In this document: one piece after another, positions 24,120 through 37,090 of the stretch
Layout: each line of letters starts with the position of its first letter
Position numbering within the stretch: the first letter of the stretch is position 1
Assembly: GCA_051453625.1 (NCBI GenBank)
Contig: JBOZIK010000001.1
Location: 265,308,980 to 265,372,979, forward strand
Direction: 5' to 3'
Source: Welwitschia mirabilis
Lineage: Eukaryota; Gnetophyta; Gnetopsida; Welwitschiales
Length of the DNA stretch: 64,000 nucleotides
The notes under the pieces: model-generated
Databases searched by the model: none
Told to the model about the DNA's origin: nothing
What the model saw: only the letters and a program-made list of their open reading frames with translations
Made by a program: the position numbers and the translations under genes

Positions 24120-24330
24120 GTTATCTCTCCATTCTTTAACTAATTATAGGGTGGTCGACTAGATCTTACATTTAGTTGATCGAATGTGGTCAGTTGACCA
24201 ATCTAAAAACCCAGTTACCTAGACCTAAAGTATTATGACTCAAGTCTTAATAGGTTAATCAAATCATAACCTAGTTGACCAAACTTATAGGACCATAGTG
24301 TGGAAGATAAGGTAGTAGACCCAATTTTTC
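24120..24330 (+). repeat. Spacer with GTCGACT-type modules, duplicated copy
   Basis: It contains GGTCGACTAGATC, AGTTGATCGAATG, CAGTTGACCAATC and related modules. One copy keeps an intact GTCGAC palindrome, supporting this as the ancestral core. Confidence 0.55.
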
Positions 24331-24473
24331 CTGTAAATATGACATAATCAACCTTTCTTATAAAATCTTGTGAATCCTAAATCATTTCCATCCTCTTTTA
24401 TCCACTTCTCTCTTTTAAATCTAGCTTTTTCTTTTAGGTTTTCTTATCTTTAAAAATTTTCCACATGTTTCCA

Positions 24474-25440
24474 ATGGAAAAGGATTCCTCTAGAAGGTAA
24501 AAAAAGAAGCCAACAAGCAAAGATATAGGGTATGTTTACTTTGGAATATCTAAGGAAGATGTAGACAAGTTTGTAGAGAAGTTTAAAAAGAAACTTATGT
24601 GCTAAGAGTAGCTTATTGCTTCTACAGAACAAAGGAAACTTTAGGATGTGATGAGGCTATTAAATGAGCTTGATATTTTTTATTTCCTTAAATTCTTAGA
24701 ACATATCTATCATTTTCTCACTAGGATGTTCTACTACAATGCCTCTTTTGATGCTGACTTTAGTACCTTAACAACCCTTGTGTTGGAAAATAATATCAAG
24801 GTTACTGCAAATCTCATTACTACCATCGCAAATCTTCTTAGAGTAGATTAAGAGGAATTTTAACCCCTTTATGATTCCATGGAGGATAAGGTAGAGGTAA
24901 TAAAAGGACTTTGTGGTACGTTCCATAGGTCGAAAACCACCTTATCCACTTCTTTCCTTATCCAAAAGTACCATTTCTTGCACTTAGTTTTTATTTATAA
25001 TTTCTTACCTTTAGTAGGTCATCATGATGAGACCTCTAAATATAGAGCCTATTTGATGTATTTGGTGGAAATTCAGCATAATAGTTATGAGTCTGTCATT
25101 ATGTTAAAAAGTCCAATTGCACTTAAAGTTAGAAACCATCACTCATATGTCATCTTTGGGTGTGTGACGTTGTCTCTCATGCATTTCTGTGTAAGTTCTA
25201 AGAAATCCTCTAAATCTCCTTCTCCTAAGCAATCTTCTTCTAAAGAGGCTCTTTCATACCTAAAGAGGATAGATTCTTGCATCAAACATATAAAATAATT
25301 TCTGATCACAATAGGATATGAGATTGCTAATACTTATAAGGAAGTTATAAGATTAGCAAAAAGGTAGCTAATGAAGAAGAGGAAGAAGAAGAAGAAGATT
25401 TTGAAGAAGAATATGAGGAGAAAGCAAAATAATCTAATTA
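24474..25440 (+). pseudogene. Third ORF, duplicated copy
   Basis: Better preserved at its N-terminal side than the first copy. The frame from 24648 reads MMRLLNELDIFYFLKFLEHI and then a RMFYYNASFDADFST block, which resembles the 'FYxN' region of the plant PF20167-type family. The conserved LPLVGHHDETSKYRAYLMYL block is in the 139-codon open part (24879-25298). About 85 bases (the ANICNHYR region of the first copy) are missing before 25111; the post-gap piece at 26269 retains them. Early stops are TAA or TAG where Gln would fit. The Lys/Glu-rich tail is kept. Confidence 0.65.
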
Positions 25441-27358
25441 ATCTTATCTTCTTTTACGTGTTTTATATTGTGCTTATTTTTCTTCTCTCCTTTGTTATTA
25501 ATGTTAAAAGAGGGAGAAATACTTAGTTGTATTTTCAACTTTTATTAATTGGTATTGGATTAGTTTAGTTATTTTTAGTAGTACCACTTAGTTTCTATTA
25601 GTTTTAATTACTCTTTATGAGCACGTTTCCATTGTATGACTTAAAATTAAAGTAATGGAAATGTATTTTGTGTTACTTTTATATTTAATGACTATTAAAT
25701 ATCATGAATCATATGTTTTGTTACATCTTAATGGCTATTAAATGTCTCTTGAACTATAAATTTTGTCACATATATCATAGATTTTATATGCCTCATAAAC
25801 TATACTCAAAATTGTTATATTAATTGCTCTTATTGGAAACTCTTTAAAAATGTTTAAATTGATTTACATGCTTAATACTCTTTTATTAAATGAGCATTAT
25901 CTAAGAGTTAGTTTTTTTAATTAATATTTTTAAGTAAATATAGTTTATCATCAATGTCAAAGAGGAGGATTATTAATTTAATATTTGCCAAGTTAATGTT
26001 AAATTAACATTTTTTGTTTAGCAAAAACATATTCTATCTTATGAAAAAAATATTAATCCTTGTAGATTAGAAGATAAAACATTTTCTTACAAGCTAAAAC
26101 ATTTTCTTACAAATTAAACTTGAATATAATAATTTTAGTACACTCAATGAGGTCAATAGGATTCCTAANNNNNNNNNNNNNNNNNNNNNNNNNNNNNNNN
26201 NNNNNNNNNNNNNNNNNNNNNNNNNNNNNNNNNNNNNNNNNNNNNNNNNNNNNNNNNNNNNNNNNNNNTTAATTGTCAACATCTATCATAATTATAAAGT
26301 CCAATTGCACCTAAAGTTAAAAACCATCACTCATATATTAGCTATTAGGTGTGCAACATTGTCTCTCATGCATATCTATGCAAGTTCTAAGAAATCCTCC
26401 AAATCTCCTTCTCCCAAGCAATCTTCTTCTAAAGAGATTCTTTCATACCTGAAGAGGATAGATTCTTGCACCAAACATATAAAAGAATTTTTGATCACAA
26501 TAGGATATTAGATTGGTAATACTTATAAGCAAGTTAGAAGCTCAGCACAAAAGGTAGCTAAAGAAGAAGAGGAAGGAGAAGAAGAAGATTTTGAAGAAGA
26601 ATCTGAGGAGAAAGCAAAATAATCTAATTAATCTTATCTTCTTTTGTGTGTTTTATATTGTACTTATTTTTCTTCTCTCCTTTGTTATTAATGTCAAAAG
26701 AGGGAGAAATAGTTAGTTATATTTTCAACTTTTATCAATTGGTATTATATTATATTAGTTATTTTTAGTAGTACCACTTAGTTTCTATCAATTTTAATTA
26801 CTCTTTATGAGCACTTTTCCATTGTATAACTTAAGATTAAAGTAATGGAAATGCATTTTGTGATACTTTTATCTTTAATGACTATTAAATATCATGAATC
26901 ATAATTTTTGTTACATCTTAATGACTATTAAATGTCTCTTAAACTATAAATCTTGTCACATATATCATAGATTTTATATGCCTCATAAACTATACTCAAA
27001 ATTGTTATATTAATTACTCTTATTGGAAACTCTTTAAAAATGTTTAAATTGATTTACATGCTTAATAATATTTTATCAAATAAGCATTATCTAAGGGGTA
27101 ATTTTTTTAATTAATATTTTTAACTAATTATAGTTTATCATCAATGTCAAAGGGGAAGATTATTGAGTTAATATTTGCCAAGTTAATGTCAAACTAACAT
27201 TTTCTGTTTAACGAAAACATATTCTATCTTGTGCTAAAAATATTAATCCTTGTAGAACAAAAGATAAAACATTTTCTTACAAGCTAAAACATTTTCTCAC
27301 AAATTGAACTTGAATCTAGTAATTTTAATACCCTCAATTAGATCAATTAGATTCTTAA
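25111..27358. repeat. Gap-flank duplication (25111-26168 and 26299-27358)
   Basis: The third-ORF C-terminus, both PPTs and the LTR start appear twice around the 26169-26268 gap. The right copy begins 30 bases earlier, with the ANICNHYR-equivalent lost from the left copy. Divergence is a few percent. Confidence 0.85.
26269..26622 (+). pseudogene. Third ORF C-terminal piece after gap
   Basis: It repeats the end of the third ORF, with LMHIYASSKKSSKSPSPKQS and an acidic tail, open at 26305-26511. It is probably the same gene as the previous copy seen through an unmerged contig end. The Ser/Lys-rich stretch followed by Glu runs is the most conserved part among all three copies. Confidence 0.6.
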
Positions 27359-28461
27359 GAAGTTGATTAAACCTAAATTATAAAGTGTCATAAACTAACT
27401 AAAGAGGGATCGACCAAATTCTAGAGGTGTCAACTAGACTTGAGCATCAAATTTTTCATATCTAATCATCAAGGAATTGATCAAATTATAGAGGGGTTAA
27501 CTAAGATTATAGTAAAATGTTTCCATCTTTTGTCAGCAAGGAATCAACCATAGTTTTGAGAAGTCGACTAGACCTAGGTCATAAAATAGTTTTATAATTT
27601 TTGTTGGACATGGGATCAAGTGGATGAATATATAAGTGACTGGATATGGATCAACTAGATCTTAAGGAGATAACTAAACATGGATCCATAAAAAACAAGG
27701 GTCAATCAAAAAGAACATAAGGGTAACTAACTTCAGTAACAGTACTAGATGTAGTTAATGGAACATTTTGAGGGGTTAACTGTTGTGACAAAAACAAGAT
27801 TTTTCTAGGCATTTGGACACTTATTTTTGTCTATTAGAGAATCGTTTTACTTGTAAAAACCTTAAAAATATTCTCCTATATATTTGGTAAGAGTCAAAAT
27901 CACTTTACCACTTTTGCATAACTTTTGGAATCATTATAAAACTCATTGGCACATTCTTAATTTGAACAAAGATGAATAAAGAGGAGTTGTTATCATTTGT
28001 ACTTGGTTAATCAGTTATACTATATGTTTGTGGATTGTACTGTCTTCTCAAGTAGTGTACCAATATCATTCTTGAGCTAGAGATTAGGTGCAACTTATGC
28101 ATTATGACATGTCATTATTATTGCATCGTATTTTTTGTAAATATTAAGACTAAGACTTAGAAAAGTTTGATTATGAAGATTACAGGTAAACCTAGAATAC
28201 TTGAAAAGAGTTTAACAAAGATCTAGATTAGGCTTAGATAGAAGATAAGCACTAAGAGTGGAATAGGGGGTCTACTGAACCATTATAAATTGTGTGTGCA
28301 TTTCCATTAGTACCTCTATGATTTCAGTTTTTTACTTTTAGATTATTTTTAATTTTTCATTAGCACAAATATTTTAGTAATAATTTCTTGTGAATATAAC
28401 TTGTGAATATATTTCTTTGATTTTTTAAATCCTATTTACCCTCAGGATTCTAGATCCTTTA
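27161..28461 (+). repeat. 3' LTR, duplicated copy (complete)
   Basis: It begins TATTGAGTTAATATTTGCCA after the PPT AAAGGGGAAGA and ends ATCCTTTA. This is the only uninterrupted 3' LTR, about 1.3 kb. It holds the GTCGACT-type modules, a CTATATATTTG promoter motif and the same end as the other copies. A partial pre-gap copy is at 25971-26168. Confidence 0.8.
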
Positions 28462-28912
28462 ATAATGATATGAGGTGAAGATTATTTTATGACATCAATT
28501 GTTATGTTGAATACTTATAGTATGTGATATTATTATCTTACATTATTTTAGTTGATGTCTATGATGTACATTATAATGTATCTATTTTAGGATATATGCA
28601 TATATATTTTATTATAGTTTATGATTACTAATATATCTTACCTAGTTATTAGGATTTTTTATTATATTGACTTTTTATTTCAAATAAAGTTTCAGCTTAA
28701 TAACATAGAAGATTCTCAAATTAGTGGTATGGATATATAGTACTTATTATTTGTGTATCTTAGGTATGCATGTATAAAACAAGTTTAATATAAATCTAAT
28801 AAGTTCATATAAAGTTTTTGCTACTACATCGTATTTAAATCTTAAAAAGTTAGTTTAAAAAAATTGGAGAAAAATATTCTTTTTAACTTTAATTATAATA
28901 GTTTAACATAAT

Positions 28913-30357
28913 TAATAAGTTTATTTTTCACTTGACTTATTCTTTGTTAGAAGGTTTGATGGTTCATTTGTCATACCCCATGTTTTATAAACCTTAATTA
29001 CTTAGATATTAAGTATAGTAAGCTTTTAATCAAATGATAATTCTTTAAAGGACTTGTCAAAAAAAGATGGTATTTAAAATTAATCTTAATTTATAATATT
29101 CATTATTCACTATGAAAATGATAATAGTTATGTTTCAAGGTTTTGATGAGAAAAGCTACTCATATATTTTAAAATTAGATAATATAATTATGTAAGAAAT
29201 TAAAATCATATGATAAAACTACTAAATTAAAACTTTTAAGAGGACATAATAATATATTTTACCTCTTATTTACTATTTAAATTCTTGGTAAAATGTGATA
29301 GGTGTACTACATTATGAATAGACATTTTCTTTACTATATTATATTATTAATAGAATTTATGCATTATGAAATAAATAAGCATATGAAAACATTCATGCAC
29401 TCTTACCTAGAACTAAAAATGATAAATAACTAGATTTACTCTACCATGACTTTTATCTTCTTCAAATGTTAAAAAGCACTTGATTCATTGAATATTTATT
29501 ATTTTATTCACTAAAAATGAATAATTTGTCTTATTATGCCATATGATAATTTTTAGATTTGTTCATTTATTCTTTTGATGCATGTNNNNNNNNNNNNNNN
29601 NNNNNNNNNNNNNNNNNNNNNNNNNNNNNNNNNNNNNNNNNNNNNNNNNNNNNNNNNNNNNNNNNNNNNNNNNNNNNNNNNNNNNTAATAAGTTTATTTT
29701 TCACTTAAGTTATTCTTTATTAGAAGGTTTGATGGTTCATTGTCATACCCCATGTTTTATAAACCTTAATTACTTAGATATTAAGTATAGTAAGATTTTA
29801 ATCAAATGGTAATTCTTTAAAGGCCTTGTCAAAATAAGATGGTATTTTAAATTAACCTTAATTTATAATGTTCATTATTCACTATGAAAATGATAATAGT
29901 TATGTTTCAAGGTTTTTATGAGAAAAGCTACTTAAATATTTTAAAATTATATAATCTCATTATGTAAGAAATTAAAATCATATGATAAAACTACTAAATT
30001 AAAACTTTCAAGAGGACCTAATAATATATTTTACCTCTTATTTACTCATTTAAATTCTTGGTATATGTGATAGGTGTACCACATTATGAATAGAAATTTT
30101 CTTTACTATATTATAATATTAATAGAATTTATGCATTATGAAATAAATAAGCATACGAAAACATTCATGCACTCTTACCTAGAACTCAAAATAAAAAATA
30201 ACTAGATTTACTCTACCATGAATTTTATCTTCTTCAAATGTGAAAGAGCACTTGATTCATCAAATATTTATTATTTTATTCACTGAAAATGAATAATTTG
30301 TCTTATTATGCCATATGATAATTTTGAGATTTGTTCATTTATTCTTTTGGTGCATGT
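28913..30357. repeat. Gap-flank duplication (28913-29585 and 29686-30357)
   Basis: Around 670 bases including the TGTCATACCCC start repeat around the 29586-29685 gap. Confidence 0.88.
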
Positions 30358-33300
30358 CTTAGATGAATTAATCTTACTTATAAGCCTATGATGGACTAAG
30401 AAGGGGTTAGCATTAGGAAATAATCCATGCACTTAACCTTGCTAATTAAATCAATAATATTACTCATCCTAGTTATATGATAACCTATAAATATGATTAT
30501 CTTTTTTTACTCTAATGTCACTTATTATTCATTTCACTTATCAATGATAAATTATGTGATCTTATGATCTTGAGCTATATGACTTTTGTTTATCTACATA
30601 TTAGATCTCTTCCTCTCTTGCAAAAAAAGGACATACTTTTTATTTTTCTATACAAATGCATTTCCTTATTTTTACTCTCTCTTTCTTTCATTCTCTTTCT
30701 TATGGATCTTGGATCTTAGAGCTAAGAACTCTTGAGCTTGCGTCTTTATCAATATTCAACTATTAAGGACTTACTAATCTTTCCATGTAATCTCTTTACT
30801 TATATTATCTATATGATCTCTTTTAAACTTTTAGTAGAATGATGCAATATTGTATTAGATTACTATTTATGATATATCATTAAAAATATGTTTTTCCTTC
30901 ACATTGACTCTCCTCAATATATGAGAATATATAAGGGTTCTATTATGCTTTGTGATTGAGATTAGTAAAGAATGATTAGGACCAAGTGATACTTTAGAGA
31001 TTTTCTATATACTTGAATACTGATGTTTATTTTGTATCAATATATATAACAATATATTTTTCATTCTTTATATATGAGGTCCATCTTATTAGGGGAAAAG
31101 CTTGACCCTCAAAAATATCTTTTAGGCTAGTAATCCTTCATGGTAATCCTAAGGTCCATCATAAATGATTTTGTGAATTAATTTGATTTTTCTTCCTAAA
31201 TTCATTTAAATTAGTGCTATTTAGTAAATATATATAACAAATAATTAGTTTTTCTAGTGTATTCATTATTTTATTAATTTAAATTATTGTATAATTATTT
31301 CTCAAACCTCTACTACATTTTCTTTATCAAAAGTTAAATTTTCATAATAAAGGCATAGGTTAAAAATATTATAGCGTATTGATTAGTTGATATCAATTAG
31401 CAAAATTTTTCCTATAAGTATAGAATTGTGATATGTTTGTGAAAATGTATAAATAGTAATTTTTTTGATGTGTAATAATTTTTAAAAAATTATTTGTTAA
31501 AAGTAATTAGGAAATAAATATAGAAAACAATAAGAAATTCATTTACATTTTTGTATATTTTAGAATCTGAAGTAGAAGAACTTACATCTGGAGGGTGGTC
31601 GAATATCATGATGGAATGTTATCAAAAGGATTTCTAACCTCTTATTATATTAATTAGGTATTATCCTTGGACTAATCCATATGTGTTTATAACAAGTTTA
31701 TATCTCCTCAACTATTTACAAGATATATTTCTATGTGATGAAAAACTAGGAAAAGATAGAGGATACAAACTTTTAACATCACTAGTATTTTAAATCAAAA
31801 TTATTTAAGAATTATACATATATCTATATGAATGTTTTTCAAAATATAAAAATGCTAATAAGGGAATANNNNNNNNNNNNNNNNNNNNNNNNNNNNNNNN
31901 NNNNNNNNNNNNNNNNNNNNNNNNNNNNNNNNNNNNNNNNNNNNNNNNNNNNNNNNNNNNNNNNNNNNTTTAAATTTGTTCATTTATTTTTTTGATGCAT
32001 GTCTTAGATGAATTAATCTTACTTATGAGCCTATGATAGACTAATAAGGAGTTAGCATCAGGAAATAATCCATGCACTTAACCTTGCTAATTAAATCAAG
32101 AACATTACTCATTCTATTTATATGATGAGATATAAATATGATTATATTTTTTTATTCTAGTGTCACTTATTATTCATTACACTTATTAATGATAAATTAT
32201 GTGATCTTATGATCTTGAGCTATGTGACTTTTGTTTATCTACATATGAGTCTTTACCTCTCTTGCAAAAAAAGGACATACTTTTCATTTTTCTATGCAAA
32301 TGTGTTTCCTTATTTTTACTCTCTCTTTCTTACATTTTCTTTCTTATGGATCTTGGATCTTAGAGCTAAGGACTCTTAATCTTGGATCTTTATCAATATT
32401 GAACTATTAAGGACTTACTAATCTTTCCATGTAATCTCTTTACTTATATTATCTATATGATCTCTTTTAAAATTTTAGTAGAATGATGTAATATTGTATT
32501 AGATTAATATTTATGATATATCATTAAAAATATGTTTTTCCTTTAAATTGACTCTTGTCAAGATATGAGGAGATATAAGGGGTCTATTATGCTTTGTGAT
32601 TAAGGTTATTAAAGAATGATTATGACCAAGTGATAGTTTAGAGATTTCCTATATACTTGAATATTGATGTTTATTTTGTATCAATATATATAACAATATA
32701 TTTTTCATTTATTATATATTAGTTCCATCTTATTATGGGTAAAGCTCGACCCTCAAAAATCTCTTTTAGACTAGTAATCCTTCATGGTAATCCTAAGGTT
32801 CATCATAAATGCTTTTGTGAATTAATTTGATTTTTCTTCCTAAATTAATTTACATTAGTGCTATTTAGTAAATATATATTGCAAATAATTAGTTTTCTAG
32901 TATATTCATTATTTTATTAATTTAAATTATTGTATAATTATTTCTTAAACCTCTACTACATTTTCTTTAGTAAAAGTTAAATTTTCATAATAGAGGCATA
33001 GTTTAAAAATATTATAGCTTATTAATTAGTCGGTATAAATTAGTGAAATTTTTCCTATAAGTATAGAATTGTTATATGGTTGTGAAAATGTAAAAATAGT
33101 AATTTTTCTAATGTGTAATTATTTTTAAAAAAATTATTTGTTAAAATCAATTAGGAAATAAATATAGAAAACAATAAGAAATTCATTGACATTTCTGTAT
33201 ATTTTAGAATCTGAAGTAGAAAGAACTCACATTTGGAGGTTGGTCGAATATCGTGATGGAATGCTATCAAAAGGATTTCTAAACTCTTATTATATTGGTT

Positions 33301-33512
33301 AGGTATTATCCTTGAACTGATCCATGTGTATTTATAACAAGTTTATATCTCCTCAACTATTTACAAGATATATTTCTATGTGATGAAAAACTTGGAAAAG
33401 ATAGAAGATACAAACTTATGACATCACTATTATTTGTAAATCAAAATTATCTAAGAATTATATATATCTATATGATTTTTTTTCAAAATATAAAAATGCT
33501 AATAAGGGAATA
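30324..33512. repeat. Gap-flank duplication (30324-31868 and 31969-33512)
   Basis: The longest overlap, about 1.5 kb, around the 31869-31968 gap, ending at the same AATAAGGGAATA word. Confidence 0.88.
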
Positions 33513-33539
33513 AGTAAGTTTTGATCCTAGATTTCATTA

Positions 33540-35239
33540 TGTCTATTAGGTAATAACTTTAAAGAGTGAAGAAATGCAGAAAAAATAATTCTTAATTAGA
33601 ATAAGAAAAGGTAGAGTATTACATAATAATATTAAGTTAATATATAGAGATGAAGCCACAAAGAAAGAAAAGAATGAAAAAACATTTAAAAGCATAAATA
33701 AAAATATTTGTTCCTCTAGCATTATGATATAATAACAATGACATAACTAATCTAGTAGCATTATAGCATAGAAATTTTATTATAGTAATTATAGTTGTAT
33801 TCATATTTATAAATATATGGTATGATTTTTAGATTAATATTTCTACTATCATTTATAATAATAATAATAATAATAATCTTAATAACTAAAGTTATAGATC
33901 ATAGAACTTAAATATTCCTTTAAGTTTGAAAGGCCATAATCACAACTAATAGATGATGTAACTAGCACACTAACTATAATAATTAGAAAGATAAATGTTT
34001 TTAAAACTAAAATTGAAGTTTATAGATAAAAATATTAATCTTCAAATAAAATGTACAACAAACCTTTTAGTTGTCAAATAGTAATTATTTTAATAATTTT
34101 AATCTTATTGTATTAAAAGAATATGATTATGCTTATTCTTAATTAATCTTTAAGTATTTTTAAAAATACTTAGGTTGTGTTTTTACTCTTAATTTATGTT
34201 TGAATTTATTTTTATATGTCCAATTGTATATTATCATCTTTTTACAAGGTAGTAAGTTCACAAGTTCTAGTACATGTTTTGGTATTAATGTCTAAGATTT
34301 TAGTCTAATTTTCTATTTTTGTTTTAGATGATTGATTATTCTCCTAAATTAGATTACTTCATTATCATAAGTAAGGTGAAGTTTTACATCATTAGTTTCA
34401 CTATGAGTTTCTTCATTCTCCCTTGATTAACAAATTCTACTTTCTTCATTGATTTTTTATTTTTATACTTTATCCAATCTCAAAATATAAAAATATTATG
34501 TGCTCTATAATATTGTTCACCTATAATAGTAAGCTTAAAAACCCTGACCTACATGTATGTATTGTTATAAATTTACTCATTCAGTCAATCCTCTTCATAA
34601 TTTAAATGTGGAAGAAACATTCAACATCATTTGTTCTAGCTATTAAGATTTATACAATTTGTGTAAACTCATGTTTATGTAGTTAGTATAGTTACTAAAG
34701 TGTACATTCTTATATTTTATTTTATTCATTACATTTCTAGGATTAATTCCTTTTTACAAATACTAGAATTTATGTAAAACAATTACATAATCTTTTATCT
34801 ATATACTTTACCTTATGATTCTATACTTTCTCATCCAGTGTAATAAGATCGTCTTTATATTTTGGAAATACTACATTATAGAAAAAAAAATGAGGACTTT
34901 TTGTTTTGATAAAAATACTTCGTAATCCTTAGTGTTCATCCTGTATCTAAAAAATTCGTGTATTTGAGTATTTAATTAAAGCATATTATAGTTTTATGAT
35001 AAAAATACATAATAATATAATTTAATAACTATAAAGTGTAAAACTTCTAGAAAATCCTATGCAAAACTCACAAGGTGATTTTCTATCCTTTCTTGGTATA
35101 TTATCCAATAGTAATTTCCTATAATACCTCTTTTCACAAATAGATAGATAACTTATTTTATATAATAATTTTTTACATCATAGCAGGAGGTGAGTAACTC
35201 ATTCACTTTACTTATACTACTTTTTTTAAAGTACTTATA
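33540..35239. other. AT-rich stretch, probably decayed copia remains
   Basis: It sits next to integrase-like text on the minus strand at its right end, so part may be the downstream half of the interrupted copia element. I cannot identify RT or RNase H blocks. A (TAA)n microsatellite of about seven units lies at 33854-33876. No other feature is supported. Confidence 0.5.
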
Positions 35240-35395
35240 ACTATGTTTTAGTATCTATTCCTTATATCTTTAGAAACTACTTAAATTTCTTCAAGATGCA
35301 CTATATCCCATTATCAATATATAAGGTTTTTATCTTTAATTACATTCTTTTCAACTTGATTCTTTTAATATTAATAAAACTTACAAAATTTATAA
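35240..35395 (-). pseudogene. copia integrase remnant, downstream half (split by chromovirus)
   Basis: Read on the minus strand from the chromovirus edge, the text gives YKFCKF and NQVEKN, then (after a frame change) an Asp-Asn-Gly block at 35308-35316. LKKFK and GIDTKT (35247-35264) follow. This is the region around the second catalytic Asp of a copia integrase. Its upstream half is at 46995-47060, on the far side of the chromovirus, and the reading frame continues across the insertion point. The piece is heavily decayed. Confidence 0.65.
35390..35395. repeat. Target site duplication of the chromovirus, left copy
   Basis: TTATAA ends immediately before the LTR start TGTTCC. TTATAA recurs at 46990-46995 just after the 3' LTR. 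The 5-bp duplication is TATAA or TTATA; the low-complexity context leaves one base of uncertainty. Confidence 0.65.
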
Positions 35396-35802
35396 TGTTC
35401 CAAATTCACTATTTGTAAAGAATTGTATTAAGGTGCTAAATGAGTGTAACTAATGTGTTCTTATGAATGGGTGTGATTCAAAGATGTAAAACTGTGTTCT
35501 TTCATTTATGCTATAAAGGCCTATGGTGTCAGGTGGAGATGAACAGACTAAGTGGATGTAGCTGATGACAACCTTAGCTAATCCCCAAGGATCCTAGAAG
35601 GGAAACTTAGGTTGTACTCTATGTCTTTACCTTTGACCACTAGGCCAAAGCTATTAGCTAAATGATAAGGAATGTAAACCACTACTTCCAATAATAAAGT
35701 TCATCTTTTGCCCAATTATTTTTTGTTATTCTTATTGGTTCTATCATATTATTTATATATTTCATTTTACATGAAGTAATCAAATAATAGTAAAATAAAA
35801 CA
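35396..35802 (+). repeat. 5' LTR of the chromovirus
   Basis: It starts TGTTCCAAATTCAC and ends AAAACA, matching 46584-46989 with C/T and G/A differences. CTATAAAGGC at 35511-35520 is the promoter TATA box; the 3' LTR has CTATAAAATCC in the same place. AATAATAAAGTTCATC near 35690-35705 may be a poly(A) signal region. Confidence 0.88.
35511..35518 (+). promoter_or_regulatory. LTR TATA box
   Basis: CTATAAAG is conserved in the 3' LTR as CTATAAAA (46699-46706). Confidence 0.6.
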
Positions 35803-35809
35803 TTACATT

Positions 35810-35821
35810 TGGTATCAAAGC
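35810..35821 (+). other. Primer binding site for initiator Met-tRNA
   Basis: TGGTATCAAAGC is one G-to-A change from TGGTATCAGAGC. It lies seven bases after the LTR end. Confidence 0.8.
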
Positions 35822-36014
35822 AAATTAAAAGTATTAAACTACTACTTCAAAAGAAAAATAAGGAAGAAACACAATTTATAAATAAGTAGAAGCTTAACAT
35901 TACGAAAGCAAGTTAAAAAACAATAGTACATAGAAAAGTTATAATGTAAAAAGTAAAGCAAAATGTAAACAAATAATATAAGGGGAATGATGTCTTAAAC
36001 ATTTGAAACAATTT

Positions 36015-37090
36015 AATCATTACTGAGGAGGAAGAAAATCCTACATAAAAAATGAAATAGAATTATAACTCTTTGTTCCTAGAATGATTGGCTTCATGCC
36101 ACTTGGAGTAACCTTCATTCTAATAGTTTAATAAGAAACCATTACAACATTAATCTCAACTAAGAAAGAGCTTATTGCATAATGTATTCTTGTGATGGGA
36201 GATGGATTCAGGTAAAGCTTCATATGAAGCTTATTTTAAGTCATCTGGGTACCCAAAAGATACTCCGTAGAGAGCTCCTTACCATGATACAAAACATTAA
36301 TATCATCAGTTATAATGACCAAATTATTTGCACAAGCCCAGATCATCCTCTCACTCTTAGCTAAATGAGTAGATAAGGTAGCCTAGCTCTCCTTCAACAT
36401 GGCAATCTAGGAAGCCTCTGCCCATGATCTCTTCTTTAATAAGCAAATGTTTTTCACCTAATTTTCTAGCATCCAAAGGGAATTATTCATGGATTCACAT
36501 TCCTCTACCTCATGATGAGCAATGTAATAGAAAGACTCTATTATATCAATCATAAAATGAGAAGACTGACTACACTTAAAGTCCCATAGATAATATGCCA
36601 TCTTAAAGCAACGATGAATGTAGACATTATCTAGGTGAGATGGATGGATGACTTGTATATATAATAAGCTAGAGAGAGTTTAATACTCCTCTAATTGATC
36701 TCTAAGCTCATTAATTTTTGCATAGAGGACCTTACCACTAATAATAGTTAATCTATATAGTGAGATATTTGACCCTACTCATTAAAAAAAGTTTAAGAAG
36801 CTAGAACAAATGACAAAAATGTTTTAGATATTAGTGAATCAGTAGTGGACTCTAACCTAGAGGCTAAAAGTAAGGGATCAAGTATGACATATCTCCCTAA
36901 TTCATTAATGCATCAAACTCATTAAGGATTCCTCTTCTTGAGAACCAAAAGTGAACAGTAAATACCTGAATAAACTAGTGAAAGAAATAAAATAAAAGAA
37001 GTCACTGACTACTATGCAGTCCTCCATTAGCTTACAAATGGTAAGTGTCTTTATATGTTGTGGAGTAAAATCCAAATAATCCTCCACCAA
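36015..37090 (-). pseudogene. Antisense coding-like region between PBS and gag, unknown product
   Basis: On the minus strand one frame runs from MVEDYLDFTPQHIKTLTICK (start 37090) to a double stop near 36020. From 36720 to about 36240 it reads nearly clean: AKINELRDQLEEY, then YIHRCFKMAYYLWDFKCSQS, then FYYIAHHEVEECESMNNSLW, then MIWACANNLVIITDDINVLY. Most stops are TAG where Gln or Trp would fit. The middle has heptad-like Leu/Glu spacing suggesting coiled coil. The stretch 36740-36900 is damaged by several stops. I do not recognise the family. It may be a captured host gene, or the gag-like ORF of another element inserted in reverse. A TATA-like box on the same strand lies about 1.1 kb upstream (38226-38234). 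Confidence 0.5.

Larger units (their letters stand above)
23010..28461 (+). mobile_element. Duplicated 3' half of the Sirevirus-like element
   Basis: Sequence from the RT connection domain through RNase H, spacer, third ORF, PPT and 3' LTR matches 13258-18577. Upstream it joins flank S at the shared word TTTCAT, with no LTR, PBS, gag or integrase. Downstream it is followed by S', the second copy of the same flank. It is therefore the second arm of a segmental tandem duplication, not an independently inserted truncated element. The base run after its LTR (ATAAT) is one change from the original target duplication. Confidence 0.8.
28467..33539. other. Flank S', second copy of S
   Basis: It matches 18583-23009 base for base at many points, including the TGTCATACCCC start and the (C/T)GAATAT-containing block before the end. 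It lacks about 1.5 kb present in S between TTTTGTA and TTTAGAATCT. Two internal gap duplications make it look longer. No gene is recognised. Confidence 0.7.

Noticed and set aside
24450-24632. 60-codon minus-strand open frame
   Set aside because: Antisense shadow of the third ORF on +.
36182-36364. 60-codon plus-strand open frame in the chromovirus leader
   Set aside because: It lies opposite the longer minus-strand frame, which reads better in composition and length; taken as its shadow.
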